Below are positions 10,688 to 22,145 of a stretch of 64,000 bases of DNA, one piece after another. The position numbers and the translations under genes are program-made. Position 1 is the stretch's first letter. Each line of letters begins with the position of its first letter. The notes beneath the pieces were generated by a model. It was not told where the DNA came from. It saw nothing but the letters and a program-made list of their open reading frames with translations, and did no database searches. This stretch comes from Acanthosoma haemorrhoidale (Eukaryota; Arthropoda; Insecta; Hemiptera; Acanthosomatidae): NCBI GenBank assembly GCA_930367205.1, contig OV884013.1, forward strand, positions 87,793,333 to 87,857,332, written 5' to 3'.

Positions 10688-13600
10688 CTGGAACAATTAC
10701 AAATAAATTAATTAATAAATGATCTATTAATGAGTATTATTCTAAATTTTTTCTTATGAATATAAATACAAAATAAGACAAAAGAAACCAAATATTTTAG
10801 TTGAATCTTTCTAAATATTATAGTTGTGCCCTTCGAAATAGGATACATACACTATAAACAATTTTGAAAATAAAACTAGCTTTTTTTTTTATCAAACTTC
10901 AAATTGTACGCACAATATGTGGGGTATGTCATGCCCATAGCATTTCATTTCTAGAACGCACCGGTAATTATCCACCTTGCCAGATCAGGTCCTAGCAAAC
11001 AGTTACCACAATTCTACCAAAAGATTCGAAGATCTGGATGAGCCAGTATTTAAAATTCATTCCTTTACAACTGGCACATCTCCAGAAATATTGAATCTGG
11101 AATAACAAAGTAATCTTCCATTGCATATGATAGCGATTTGTGCCCAATTTTAAATAATTTGATTGTAAGCTTGTATTTAACTGCAATTAAATATATATTA
11201 CATTTGATATGATTATAACAGATTTACACATAAGATAGCAATGACCCCAAGTGGCGTATCATATTTCTTCACAAGAGTCTAAAACCTTGGTTTGTTCCTC
11301 AGCTAAACTCTACCCTGAAAAGACCACAATAAACTAATCACCTGCCGATTCATTTAAACTCAGCTGCTCAATCCTTCCAGTCATATACTCAGATAAAAAA
11401 CGCGCTTACTCCTGATATCCTCTCTTGTCTTAGCCCATTTAGGTAGTCAGGAGAGACACTTTAGGTCAAGTGTACACAGTTCATCCCATTTAAAGGGTTG
11501 GTCAAAAAGTCCGTTCGGTTTTTTAAGCAAAAATAAGACACAACTTTTAAATACAAAGCGGTTTATTCAATCAATGATATAATTGCTGTTTTGTTCCAGT
11601 ATCTTCTGCCATCTCATGGGCAGATTCATAATTTCATGCTCAAAGAATTTTCTGTCTTTACTGGCAAACAAATTTTCCAAGTGGATTTTTACATCTTCTT
11701 CAAAGTTGAAGGTCTGTCCATTCAATGAATTTTGAAGAGACCGAAACAGGTGGAAATCTAAAGGTGCAAGGTCGGGCGAATATGGAGAGTGCGGCAAAAC
11801 TTCCCAGCCAAGCTTCAATAACTTCTGCCGCATCTGCAAAGAATTGTGGGGTCTGGCATTGTTGTGATGGAAGACAATCCCCTTACGGTTGGCTAGTTCT
11901 GGACACTTCTGGTAGATCGCTGCATTTAATTTGTCAAGCTGGTCACAGTACGCATCCAAATTGATGGTCCTGTTCGTGGGAAGAAGTTCGTAAAAGACAA
12001 CACCCCTCCAATCCCACCAAATCGAGAGCATAACTTTCTTCGGGGGTTGTTTGTGGTAATTCGCCGCGCTGCCCCCATGAGCGTTTGCGCTCCACATTGT
12101 TATAGACGATCCACTTTTCGTCCCCTGTCATCATTCTCTTCAAAAAAGGATAGTTTTCTTCACGTTTCCGCAATGAATCGCAGATGGAAATCCTTTGGGC
12201 GAGGTTGGCCTCACTAAGTTGATGGGGAACCCAAACATCGAGCCTGCTCACGTAGCCAAGTTGATGCAGATGGTTTTTAACACTCGATTTGAATATTTTG
12301 AGGATAACTGCAATCTCCCTAGTTGTATAACGAGGATTGGTGTCGGCTAGTTCCTTCACTTTGTCGCTGTTAATCTCAGTTGGCCGGCCAGAGCGAGGTG
12401 CATCTTGAACCGAAAAATTTCCCGATCAAAATCTTGAAAACCACTTCTGGCACACACGTTCGGTAACAGCATCCTCTCCGTATACAGCACATATCTTCCT
12501 GCATGTTTCCACTGCTTTCTTGCCTTTTTAAAAATAAAAATGCATGAGGTGTCAATAATCTTCTTTTTGGTCTTCCATTTTCAGGATGATCCTAAACACA
12601 CAAAATACAATCAGTCTCTTCAGAATTTTGCGTCAAACTACGTTGAAGTGTCTAGTATCTGACGAGAGCGTACTCGCAAGGGACGGACTGAAGTTAGCTA
12701 CATATTAGACTGCTTGAAGTTTCATGATGGCAAAAACCAACTTTTTGGCCAACCTGATAAATAGGCTGCTTCTTCCCTCACCTTGAGGACCAATTTCTTT
12801 TGAGAAGTTAAGAACAGTAAATGGCAAGGTATGCCAGACATTAATAGGCCTATCACAAGTTAGGTTTACTTGAAAGAGTCTAGCACTGTGATAACATATT
12901 ACAAGATTTCAAATATGTTAGGTCGCAGGCAAAGAGCTAGTAGATAAATAAATGTAGTCATGCATCAAGATGCATTAGATATTAAAACGATTAATGCCAT
13001 GGCAGAAGAGAGTGCTTTGGATCCTAGAATATGTTTGCTGGTTTTCAGAATGTTCTCCCTGCTTAAGAGTCAGTTGTTAACTTTATATCTGTGGTGGTCG
13101 TGAAAAACCAGATAAGCCTAAATCATTGACTTTTAAGGAGTTTTGTAACAATGCCAGACAGAATACTGGAAAGACATAATAAATTATTTTTGGGCACAGA
13201 TTATATTATTAAAACAATTATTATAATCAACAGTTGTCTGGTTCATCTTCTATTAAATCAGGATCAATTGGGTAATTTTCGATGACTGACAAATTTTTAT
13301 ATAATTTATGGAACGGACTATCTATCAATGTAAGATTTAAACTAAACTGAGAGAATAAAAAAGGGGCCAAATCTCTACATACTTTTAGAATAAATAACAG
13401 GCCATATGAAACATATTAGTAATATTAAAAGTGGAAATTAAATAAAAACTAGTGCTATTAAGTATTTTGAAATTAACAAAATTTTAAATAAATAGGTTGT
13501 TTCCATCTCTTGCATTCGATGGGGTATTGACCCTAATAAGGTTTTGAATAAATTCCTGAGGGATATTTTCGTATTCTTCCGTTAAGGCAATCCTTCACTC

Positions 13601-15927
13601 CTGAAGCTGATCTGGTAAAGTTGGATTTCTCTTTATTCGTCTTGACAACTTATCTCATAAATGTTCAATATGGTTTAGATCTGGACTACACGCTGGACAC
13701 TAAACATCGGATTGAAGCATTTTCCAGGTATCCGAGCTTCCATATTAATCCCAGTCTAAATCATAACTCCTCCTCCATCATAGCTCCTTTGTGAAAAGGT
13801 CCCAGCCGTATACTGCTCATTAATTTTTCTTAAAAGCAGACAAAACCATGATTCACCTGAAAAGAGAACTTTCCACCAATCCTCCATGGTCAAGTCAATG
13901 TATTGTCTTGAAAAATTTAATCGAGCTGTCTTATGGCTTGGCTGCAATTGAGGTCCCTGCACAGGTCTCTAACAGCTGAGGCAGAAACACACCCTATTAA
14001 TTTAAAATTTTACTTAATACTTACTACCACTGGCTTTTATTTAATTTATACTTTAAATATTCGTAAGATCTTATGGAGTCAGATCAAAGCGAATTAAACT
14101 GCCCGTGGACTAGGCCACCTGCAAGGGTGAAAGATCACAAGTCCACCCGTCTTATCTCTTTCTTGGCACTCGTCAGACGGCGGCTAGTGGTTGTAGTGAC
14201 CCTAGCCCGCAGCGGGCGACCTCTCCCCACTTTGGGGATATTCGACATCTAACCCAGCAGGCCTGTTATTTATTCTTAAAGTATGTGGGCCTTATTTTCA
14301 ATTTGAATGGCAATTGTGAAGAAAGGATTAAGTAGACATACCATCTTTTCAGTGCTAAACATTAAAAGGAAGAACTGGACAAATCAAATCAAAAGAAATT
14401 TAACAAAGAAAATTATGTTACCTTAAACTTCACATAAGAAATTCTTCCTTATGCCATGGAATAACATTTTACACGACATAGACCACAACAAAAGTAGGTG
14501 TGGTTAACTCATTTTTCAGATAACTCAACTCATCTGCTTTTTCACGACTGCCACAGATATAGGGTGAGTCTTAATCGTATTTCGATAGAAGCAAACAGTC
14601 AGTTTCATTAGTTAGCAATTGCGAGAGCCAAGACCTTTGATTTATCACTGTATATACTGTAATAACCAATATATATACCTTTTAAGGTGTACAGAATGGT
14701 TATTTTTATTTGAGAACAGTAGTTAATATTAAGTTAAAATATTCCTGTGTTAAGCATCATTTATATACTGAAGAACAGTTAAGAAGCCAAGCAAGCCACA
14801 GCAAATGAATTATTTAATCAACATGGTAACGAAGCGAGAAGATGTCCATTGAAAACAACGAATGTTATTATAATTTTATTTTATAAACTTTTCAAATAGG
14901 TGTTGAACGACACTCTGAGATTTAAATACAGATGTAAAGCCTTTGATACTTGTAATTTTTGTCAAAATATAATCATTTTTATTTTTAAAATTCCTTTTTT
15001 TATTTTTTATAATTTAAAAAGCAACATCACGGCAATATATTGACAACACCTCTTGTCTACTGTATAACTTACATGTATGTTACTCCCCTGTTTAGCATTT
15101 GAACTAAAATTTAATTATTCAAATAAATGGTTGCGTAACAAAAATACCACAATTTCCTCTCTATCCTTACTAAATAACATGAACCTCTTAAATCTCTACT
15201 GTATTTTTACAAATAAAAAATGAATATGTTTTCAATCACTTGGAATTCCAGATAGAAGCGAAGATTAACTAAATTTAAACTAAATGCAGTTAATGTCTAT
15301 ATATTATTAATAATAAATGCAATACCATTGGATTGAATAGGTTCATAAGGTGGGGGAGGCTTCAACCATTCACCACTGGCATTTCTCATATGCCTTCGAT
15401 CAGATGAAAAACACCTTAAATACTCATTTGCAGGAATCACTCGAAAATATCTACAAGACAATTATAATTTCATTTTACAATAATTTACAGGTTAGACTTT
15501 GGTTATAATTTTAAAAACAACTCAATTATGATACAACTAGCTCAATGATTCTGTTACCTACGATATTTAGAGACCATATTTATTTCAAAACCAATTGACT
15601 TTTCTATGTATTCTGCAAATGTTACCGGGAAGCCTAGGGTGGTATCAAAATCATAAACACTCACATTAAGCTTGTTTTTCCGAACAAGAAAAACATGATA
15701 GTCCTACAAATAAAACAAACATAATAAAAATGGAAATTTGACCTTATCAAAATAATGCATAAAAATGTAAGCTAACCCATGCAACAAAAAAATCATCTCC
15801 TGTTCCAACTTTCTGATACCAAAGAGGAGTAATTTTTGTATCGTTTGAAACGAAGACACAATAACAATATTCTATACAATCGTTATTTTTTTTAACCAAT
15901 TCGCACAGCTTCCAGATATTTTCTTCA
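10584..15927 (-). CDS. NTAQ1: Protein N-terminal glutamine amidohydrolase (3' four exons)
   Basis: NTAQ1 (WDYHV1; tungus in Drosophila) deamidates N-terminal Gln to Glu in the Arg/N-degron pathway, feeding arginylation and proteasomal decay; it is cytosolic and nuclear. Exons on the minus strand are 15777-15927, 15558-15703, 15326-15450 and 10584-10687, all with GT/AG borders and matching phases. After the single base that completes the split Cys codon they give exactly 175 codons including TGA. Family blocks are CEENIWKLC, WDYH (giving the alternative family name), YDFDTTLGFP, RRYFRVIPANEYL, FSSDRRHM, PPPPYEPI and NLNEFISM. The catalytic Cys codon is split by the intron before 15927; the catalytic His is in WDYH and the Asp in YDFDT. 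The first exon (about 28 residues in the human protein) was not found. The last intron, 4.6 kb, holds a mariner, a Tc1 fragment and an LTR piece. Confidence 0.9.
11496..12754 (-). mobile_element. Dead mariner element in NTAQ1's last intron
   Basis: About 1.26 kb, bounded by inverted repeats beginning GGTTGG(T/C)CAAAAAGT at both ends, next to TA-containing flanks. Its length and its single transposase frame fit a full-length mariner. It lies in the same orientation as the host gene. Confidence 0.85.
11567..12577 (-). pseudogene. Mariner transposase, broken
   Basis: This is a Mos1/cecropia-type mariner transposase, the cut-and-paste DD34D enzyme. It keeps the helix-turn-helix region (CRKICAVYGEDAVTERVCQKWF, read near 12500; NPRYTTREIA; HLHQLGYVSRLDVWVPH) and catalytic blocks TGDEKWIVYNN (first Asp) and YSPDLAPLDFHLF (third Asp). 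It has an in-frame TGA after KWFSRF near 12432 (CGA to TGA), a frameshift near 12050-12060, and the second catalytic Asp, normally in HQDNARPH, is Asn here (HHNNARPH, about 11901-11924). It cannot be active. Confidence 0.9.
13484..14000 (-). pseudogene. Tc1-like transposase fragment
   Basis: On the minus strand this reads as the C-terminal half of a Tc1-family transposase: KTARLNFSRQYIDLTMEDWW then VLFSGESWF (the usual first Asp of SDES is Gly), and, after a frame change, CSPDLNHIEHL with a stop where Trp belongs, followed by SRRIKRNPTLPDQLQE, another Trp-to-stop, and a normal C terminus ending near 13484. Two TGG-to-TGA changes, frameshifts and the lost catalytic Asp make it a fossil. No clear terminal repeats were seen. 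Confidence 0.75.
14069..14247 (+). mobile_element. LTR fragment (copy E, 3' end)
   Basis: The piece matches the end of the LTR at 23705-24392: AAGATCTTATGGA(G/A)TCAGATCAA, then GCGGCTAG, TTGTAGTGACCCTAGCCC, and an end ATTCGACA. Only the last 180 or so bases remain, next to the Tc1 fragment in NTAQ1's last intron. Confidence 0.6.
14690..15045 (+). repeat. Dispersed repeat, copy 1 (pair with 18940-19292)
   Basis: This stretch and 18940-19292 share words in the same order, including ACAGTAGTTAAT, ACGAATGT(T/A)ATTATAAT, TTTTATTTTATAA with CTTTTCAAAT, CTTTGAT followed by TTGTCA, and a shared T-rich end. It is a noncoding dispersed family in NTAQ1's last intron; its class is unknown. Confidence 0.6.
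15326..15450 (-). CDS. NTAQ1: NTAQ1 exon with the FRVIPANEYL block
   Basis: Acceptor CTTGTAG precedes 15450 and donor GTATTG follows 15326. It encodes YFRVIPANEYL, FSSDRRHM and the proline run PPPPYEPI. Confidence 0.92.
15558..15703 (-). CDS. NTAQ1: NTAQ1 exon with catalytic His and Asp
   Basis: It starts with the Asp-Tyr-His of WDYH after acceptor TTTGTAG and ends AG|GTAACA. YDFDTTLGFP carries the catalytic Asp of the Cys-His-Asp triad. Confidence 0.92.
15777..15927 (-). CDS. NTAQ1: NTAQ1 exon following the catalytic Cys
   Basis: Acceptor TTGTTCTAG lies just right of 15927. The first base completes the Cys codon of the C-EENIWKLC block, so the active-site Cys is split by the intron. The exon ends TGG|GTTAGC, giving the W of WDYH. 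Confidence 0.9.
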
Positions 15928-17165
15928 CTAGAACAACGGATAAATTACTAATCTGCATAGATCATGTAGAAGTTTTATATCAATAGTCACTTTAAGAGTC
16001 TAAAATGAGTCTTTTAGTACCAGAAGTGAGAGGTGTAGAAGCATTCTTGGACTGAAGGAAAATCTTTAATATCGGCATTCATAGCACAAATTATAATTTC
16101 AAACCATTATTCAATTTTCAGAGGTATAAAATTATCAATAAGAAATATTATATGTAATTCTGCTTCATGTATGTTATACGCGGATTATTTTGTAGTAATG
16201 AAGTACTTCACAAAATAGAGGAATTCTCGTAGTAGACACAGTGTGAAATAATATCACAAATTTCAAATGTAACTTTAAAGGCTTTGAACTTGAAGTGTAG
16301 CGTTCGTAAAGGAACGTTTGCTAACACGAACGAATCGTTAGCTTTGATGGATTATTACAAAGCACTGATTTCATATTAAATGGTTACTATTATATTATTT
16401 TCCAAGGTATTAATGCTTAAAAGGAGACAAACAACGGTTACTGCTGTATTAACTGGGTTGCACAATTCCGCCAAAATCTCGGAATGCGTTTCACCAGTTT
16501 CAGCTAACTGATGATAACAGCTTGAAAACCAGTTCCGCTTGTAGTTTATAAAATTCACCTTTAATTTAATTAATTTCAACTTTAATAGATGCCGTTGCCG
16601 TAGTAGCTCCTACTACTACTAACCAAAGAGACTGGAAGAGTAATGGAGAGAACAAGGGGAAAAGATTGGTGCCGAGAAGGGGATACACTAGTGGTCAGGC
16701 CACGCCCCTTCAGAATCAATTGCAATAGATTGTTGGTCTATTCTATTAGTTGTGTAATTCCTTCTAATGATTTTAGCACGATTTCTGCTTTCCCATTTAA
16801 AAGTTTTCTAAGCTCACAAAATCGAGGGTATGAAGACTGCAGGTCTGATTAAATAATATATTTTTACAAATACACTTCAAACCAGTCTTTTACAAAATCT
16901 TACTTTTCAATCATTATTTACATTTAAATTTTTCTTTTGAAACGTTCAATGATGGGACAAATCTGAGTTCAATGACTTGTCTTAAGTCTCAGTAAATGAA
17001 AAGTTTACTATTAAATAATTAGATTATAAATATTATATCTGTATGCCGGAGGTAAAGGGCAGTGTCTTTTTAAAGTACAGATTTCATTGCCCTCTTACTC
17101 AACTGGTTTTGCTCTATTGAGAGATACACCAAACTGTTCAATTTTATTAAAGTAGTAGTACAATC

Positions 17166-17240
17166 TAGCCAGTGCAAAACAAATGTTGTGAATATCACAT
17201 TAGCCACATACACCCAAGGTTGTGGGTTCAAACCCAGTTG
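17166..17240 (+). repeat. tRNA-like SINE fragment
   Basis: A B-box-like GGGTTCAAACCC near 17226-17237 follows an A-box-like TAGCCAGTGC at pol III spacing. The arms between do not pair as a tRNA, so a SINE remnant is more likely than a gene. Confidence 0.25.
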
Positions 17241-18939
17241 AAGTGTGATAAAAATCCGTTAATGTGTCTTCCTTCGAAAGGGAAGTACACTGGCTTTGCT
17301 TAACTTTTTTTGGTATTATTTCAAAAAGATTTATTTATTAAAATTTCACCGAGTGATAGATAGTACATATTCATTTTTTTTTTTTATTTGATTATTTATT
17401 TTTCTTATTGATTTTCATAAGTACAATTTAAAAATAGATGTTTTAATAATTCCTATTACATCCATCAAATAAGTCAATTATGATTGAGGAAATCATAAAA
17501 AAAAAGGAAATTGTAAACATCAAGTTAAAAAAATTATGTTTATTTGTTTTTTAATGAAAATATATTCGAAAATCTTGTGAATGAAAAAATTCTACTTAAG
17601 TAGTAGTAGATCAGGACACCACTCTGATTGATACAGCATCATTAGCACTTGGTAATAATGGTGTGAGCTCTGGTGTTTGTTAACAAATATAATAATTTAT
17701 AGTTAAACATTGTCATGGATGAGCTTATTTATTTATTTTATGAAATATCAAACATAAAATTGGCTAAAACATAAAAAAAAGCATAGGCTAAGTGAATCAA
17801 CAGAAATTTCATTGTGAACATAAATTTTTGATAGTTCCTCATACGTAGGTGCATAAAAAATTGAAAACAAAATAAGAAAATATAATTTATTTATATTATT
17901 TTTCAACAAATACTATTTTAATATTATTTGGTAACTACATAAATTGTTATATTTGTGTTGTGTTATAAGCAAACAAGAATTCAATTGTGATATTAATATT
18001 TTACCTTTACAATTCTAGACTAGATACAAATCTATAAGAAATACAATAAAATAAAGCAAAGCATCTAAAAACTTACATAAAAATCAATTTAATATATATA
18101 GCTGCTTTCCCTACATTACAAAGTTAGTTTGATGCTAAAGTCACCAAACCATTTTGTCAACACAATATTAAATCAATGAATAAAAAATCTGTTAATGTAA
18201 ATAGACTTTTATTTATTATGTAGGCATTAGCCAATTCCAGCAGTACAACATAACAGAGGGAAAATTAGTTTGATTTCATCAATAGCAAAAAAATCTCAAA
18301 ATTATATTTTTCTCTTACCTCTTGGTCAACATGATGGAGATATAACTAAAACTTTTACATGGTCAAAGCTGCTGTTAAATAATATCTCAATTTTGGTACA
18401 ATATTACAGAAACTACAGTCCAACTACAGAAAAAAGGCTTAATTTTGCTAATTATAAATTTAAATACTTGAATAATAATTAGCAAAAGAAAAAAAAATAT
18501 TGATATAGGATTTGAACAAAAAGAGGCAGGAGCAGAAGTAACTTGACTGCAAAAATGAAATCTTGCCAATTTGAATTCACAAACAGCTGTAAAATATTAT
18601 TCAGGTGCAAGTGTCAACTTTGATGATGCATCACACAAACAAATAACTTTACTTAACCAAACCAGTTTTCTGTATTTTTGGATGTTATATGGCTTTTACC
18701 AAGCGTTGCTTTCTTAGATTCTCCCTCTAACCTAACATTTCTCATTAATATTTGGATCTCATAATAAATAACTACATTTAAGTTGGTTAATAAATGTAGC
18801 CCTTCAGCATCAGTTGTTAGTTATGAGATTACAGGCAGAGGTGCCAGTGAGCGGTCAGTTATTAGTCAGTAGTTAAGAGAGATATTCAAGATCATTGCTT
18901 GAGAAAAGGTCTCTTAGAGTTATTTGTGAGAATTGAAAA

Positions 18940-19292
18940 CAGTGGTTAATATTTGAAAACAGTAGTTAATAAAGTGATAATACTCACAACTGTTGAGGAT
19001 CCATGAATAGCAATAGGAGTTACACATAGAAGATGTAATATCAAAGAAATCATGGAAGCTACAGCAAATTAATTAATCAATCAAAGACTTACCAAAGAGA
19101 GAATCCATTAAAAATAACGAATGTAATTATAATTTAAAATTTTATTTTATAACACTTTTCAAATTCACATGAGTTGAAACACACCCTGAAATTTTAAATG
19201 AATTGTAAAACCATTGATGTTTGCAACTTTTGTCAGAATATGTTTTTTTTATTTTTTAATAATTTATGAAGTAAAATCATGACAAAATATAT
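18940..19292 (+). repeat. Dispersed repeat, copy 2 (pair with 14690-15045)
   Basis: Same ordered words as copy 1, with many substitutions and small indels. It lies outside the identified exons, between NTAQ1 and the isochorismatase gene. Confidence 0.6.
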
Positions 19293-20269
19293 ATATCATT
19301 TTTATCAGCCACATAAAAGCTATATATATATATATTCTCTCTCAGAGAATATTATGTATCTAAAGGAATGTATTCTTAATCAAATTTCTATTGGCATAAG
19401 GTAATATTATTTTTACTATTAATTGTCAGACAAAAAAATTTAAGTACTCATTTTTGTTATTTTAAGGTGACTATGTTCCAGAATAAAGGTATATTTTCTT
19501 TTATTATAGCCAAAGTGCAACATCATAAAAAAAACATTGTCTTCTTCGTGGATGCTATCAGTCTTATTGTTTATTTTTGTATTACCTTACATTAGGTAAT
19601 AAAGAAAAATTCAGCTTCTTCATTCACTTAGACCCCAGATTATTGTAACAAACAGCAATAATTAGCATTTGATCTAAGGATAAGCATCTGCTATACATAT
19701 GGAGATAACTAACAACAATAAAGATAGTGAAATCTGCAAGTATCTACAGCCTGAACTGAACAGCTTTATTGAAGATTTAAAAAAAATAAGTGAAACAAAA
19801 GAAATCATAACAGAATAAAGGTAAAGGTAGTTAACACATAATAATAACCTGCCCATAAATAAAATAAAAATTCTATAATAAACATAGAATGTCATAATTG
19901 CTAGTTTAACACTGTACAGGCGATAGAATTTTAGCTGATAGTCATTAGCCAGTAAAATGTAACAATAACATAAAAATGTTTAACAATAAAATAAGATAAA
20001 TATATAAGAATAACAAACATACTTCCAACTTCTAAATACATTGGTATTTATGGTATGGTTCAGAAAAAAAAATTAGTTCATTCAGCCTTATCATGATAAT
20101 AATTTAAGGTAACATTTCCCATAAAGCAACAATATTTGAATGCTTGAAAATAACCTTGACTTTCATATTTTTTTTAATATGTAAAAACTACATATATTCC
20201 TAAATAGAACATATTAGATGTACTAAGTATAATTAATAATTATTAGCCCAAGGAAACCAATTTTGAAAT

Positions 20270-20347
20270 GGCAGGGGGGGGATCGACCGGCGGGGACCTC
20301 TTAAACCTTGGGTAGGGTGCAGTGCTCTACCTCTGAACTATCCCTGC
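20270..20347 (-). tRNA. tRNA-like sequence, probably a pseudogene
   Basis: On the minus strand GCAGGGA at the start can pair with CCCCTGC at the end (six of seven pairs), followed by a proper D arm, GTTC-AGAGGTA-GAGC, and a T-arm region with GGTCGATCC. Total length is about 77 bases. The anticodon stem does not pair well in any register I tried, so identity is unassigned and it may be a decayed tRNA or a SINE head. Confidence 0.4.
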
Positions 20348-21092
20348 ATTAACACTGACTCAGTCAAAATATTTTTTCTCTGGTAAATAATTATTAAAAG
20401 CGGTGGGATCAATACCACAACTAATAATTAATAAATATAATTAAGTTTCGATTTTATTTTTAGGGAATCAAATACATATGTACCTCTTATTTTTAAAGGT
20501 TCAATTTAAAAACTAATTTAATATAAAAAATAATAATAGTAAGCAAACTGACATTGTAGACTCTCAAAAAAATATGGAAGACATAAATATTAGTTTTAAG
20601 GAACAAATTTAGGCAGTGACTAGAACAATTTTTTTTTGTCTTTTTGTTGCTTATTACACTTGTCAGTAATTAGAATTTTTGAGAATAAGTACAATATTTG
20701 AATTTGTTATTAGTGAACAAATATAATTTGTGCTTTGCCTTCAGAATGCAGAAGTCGTGCACATGTTTTGTGCTTTAGAATGCAAAAACCTTAAGCTGAA
20801 AAATCTATAATTAAGTTGGACGGATGTAGGCACAACGATAGGTATTCTTTCATTCTTAATCATAGCTATAACAAGAGATACCTAAAATAGAATGATAATG
20901 GTTGATTGAATATATTTTAAAGCTTTTTTTTTTTTTTTTACAAATTTGGAAAAATCATAACATGAGAACCAAAGTGATATCCATACATTTTATTTTTACT
21001 AAATTACATGGAAATTTAAAAAAAGCAACAAGATTCTAAGTAAAATGGAATGTAGAGCTATTAAGAACTAGCTAATGTAAGATGACATACTT

Positions 21093-21745
21093 ATGCTATC
21101 ATCAAGTTTAAAATCTAAGAATAACATTTCGGTTGAAATAAGAAGTAGGTTGTTGCCAGCCAACAGATACTTACACAAATTGCAGCATCAGTTCCGAAGT
21201 TACTTGATATCAAGAGGAAATATAAAACCTGATCTAAAGAAAACTCAAAATGGATCAGAGTGCAGAGAGTTTTCCATTCTACGAGGGCTCATCAGACTAG
21301 TCTTGTAGTACAGCTCAGCGAGTAAACAGTAAGTCGAATGAAATAATTAATGAATGAGCTTCGAGAGGAGAACCTTAGATACCATTTTTGGAGGAATTTG
21401 ATTTGGTGTTACATGGAGAAGAAAAAACAGCCAGGAGCTTTATTTACAACCAGTACAAAGATGTTGATGTGGTGAAAATACATTTCACCTTTTATTTTAC
21501 TCTGAGCTTCTTAGATGGTAAGGCCACATGGTAAGATTGAGTGAAGAAAAAATCCACCAAATCTTGGAGAAATTCATTAAACAAGGAAACCCAGAATACC
21601 AAAGCTGCGGTGGAAAGGTGGACTGGCGATGCAAGAACCATTGTTGGTACACACAACTATAGTAACAACATAGACCTGGGACTGCTACAGGAGGCTGATA
21701 ATAAATGCCCAGGCTGACTAATGGGTTGCACCGCTGTGTAAGTAA
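21093..21745 (+). pseudogene. Decayed LINE reverse-transcriptase C-terminal fragment
   Basis: The frame ISVEIRSRLLPANRYLHKLQ followed by FRSYLISR matches the thumb-like region of common arthropod LINE polymerases. Further on come WRRKNSQELY, YKDVDVVKI and LRW-GHMVRL-EEKI, all in the order of that family, but in different frames with stops. The 3' end is near 21745. It is 5'-truncated and dead. Confidence 0.6.
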
Positions 21746-22001
21746 ATAAAATGACAGATAATATATTCAACTGAAAATTAAGATCAAAGCATTTTTATTT
21801 ATTTTAAGAAAAATAAACCTTAAATTATGGAATGCCACTTTGATTATCAACAAACAAAATATTGTAAGAAGTATTACATACACCTAAATGCATATTCTGC
21901 ACAGAAATTTATAAAAATGATACAATTATATTGTTGCGCTTACATTAACTGATATACTAAACATATTTAAGTAGTTAAAAATTTCAAATGAAAGCAAATG
22001 G

Positions 22002-22145
22002 TTATATTTTTACAAGACCAGAAGCAGATGTGGGGGTCTTTATTAGTGCTGCAACCTCTTTGAAGTGTGGATTCTCTTTGTCACCAAGCAGCTTAAAGAT
22101 CACACTTTCAGATGTAGCAACAAAGCAACCAATTTGCTGGAGACG
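22002..22145 (-). CDS. ISOC-type gene, last exon
   Basis: Acceptor GTTAACAG precedes 22145. It encodes [19 protein letters not shown], then [18 protein letters not shown], ending TAA at 22002-22004. Confidence 0.95.
   Translation of the reverse strand, partial: RLQQIGCFVATSESVIFKLLGDKENPHFKEVAALIKTPTSASGLVKI

Larger units (their letters stand above)
15928..22001. other. Region between NTAQ1 and the isochorismatase gene
   Basis: This holds NTAQ1's missing 5' exon in principle, but I could not find a minus-strand exon ending in TG before a donor with the expected Tyr/Cys residues. Otherwise it contains a dispersed repeat, tRNA-like fragments and a decayed LINE, each listed separately. TA and T microsatellites occur near 19320, 20920 and 17375. 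Confidence 0.4.
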
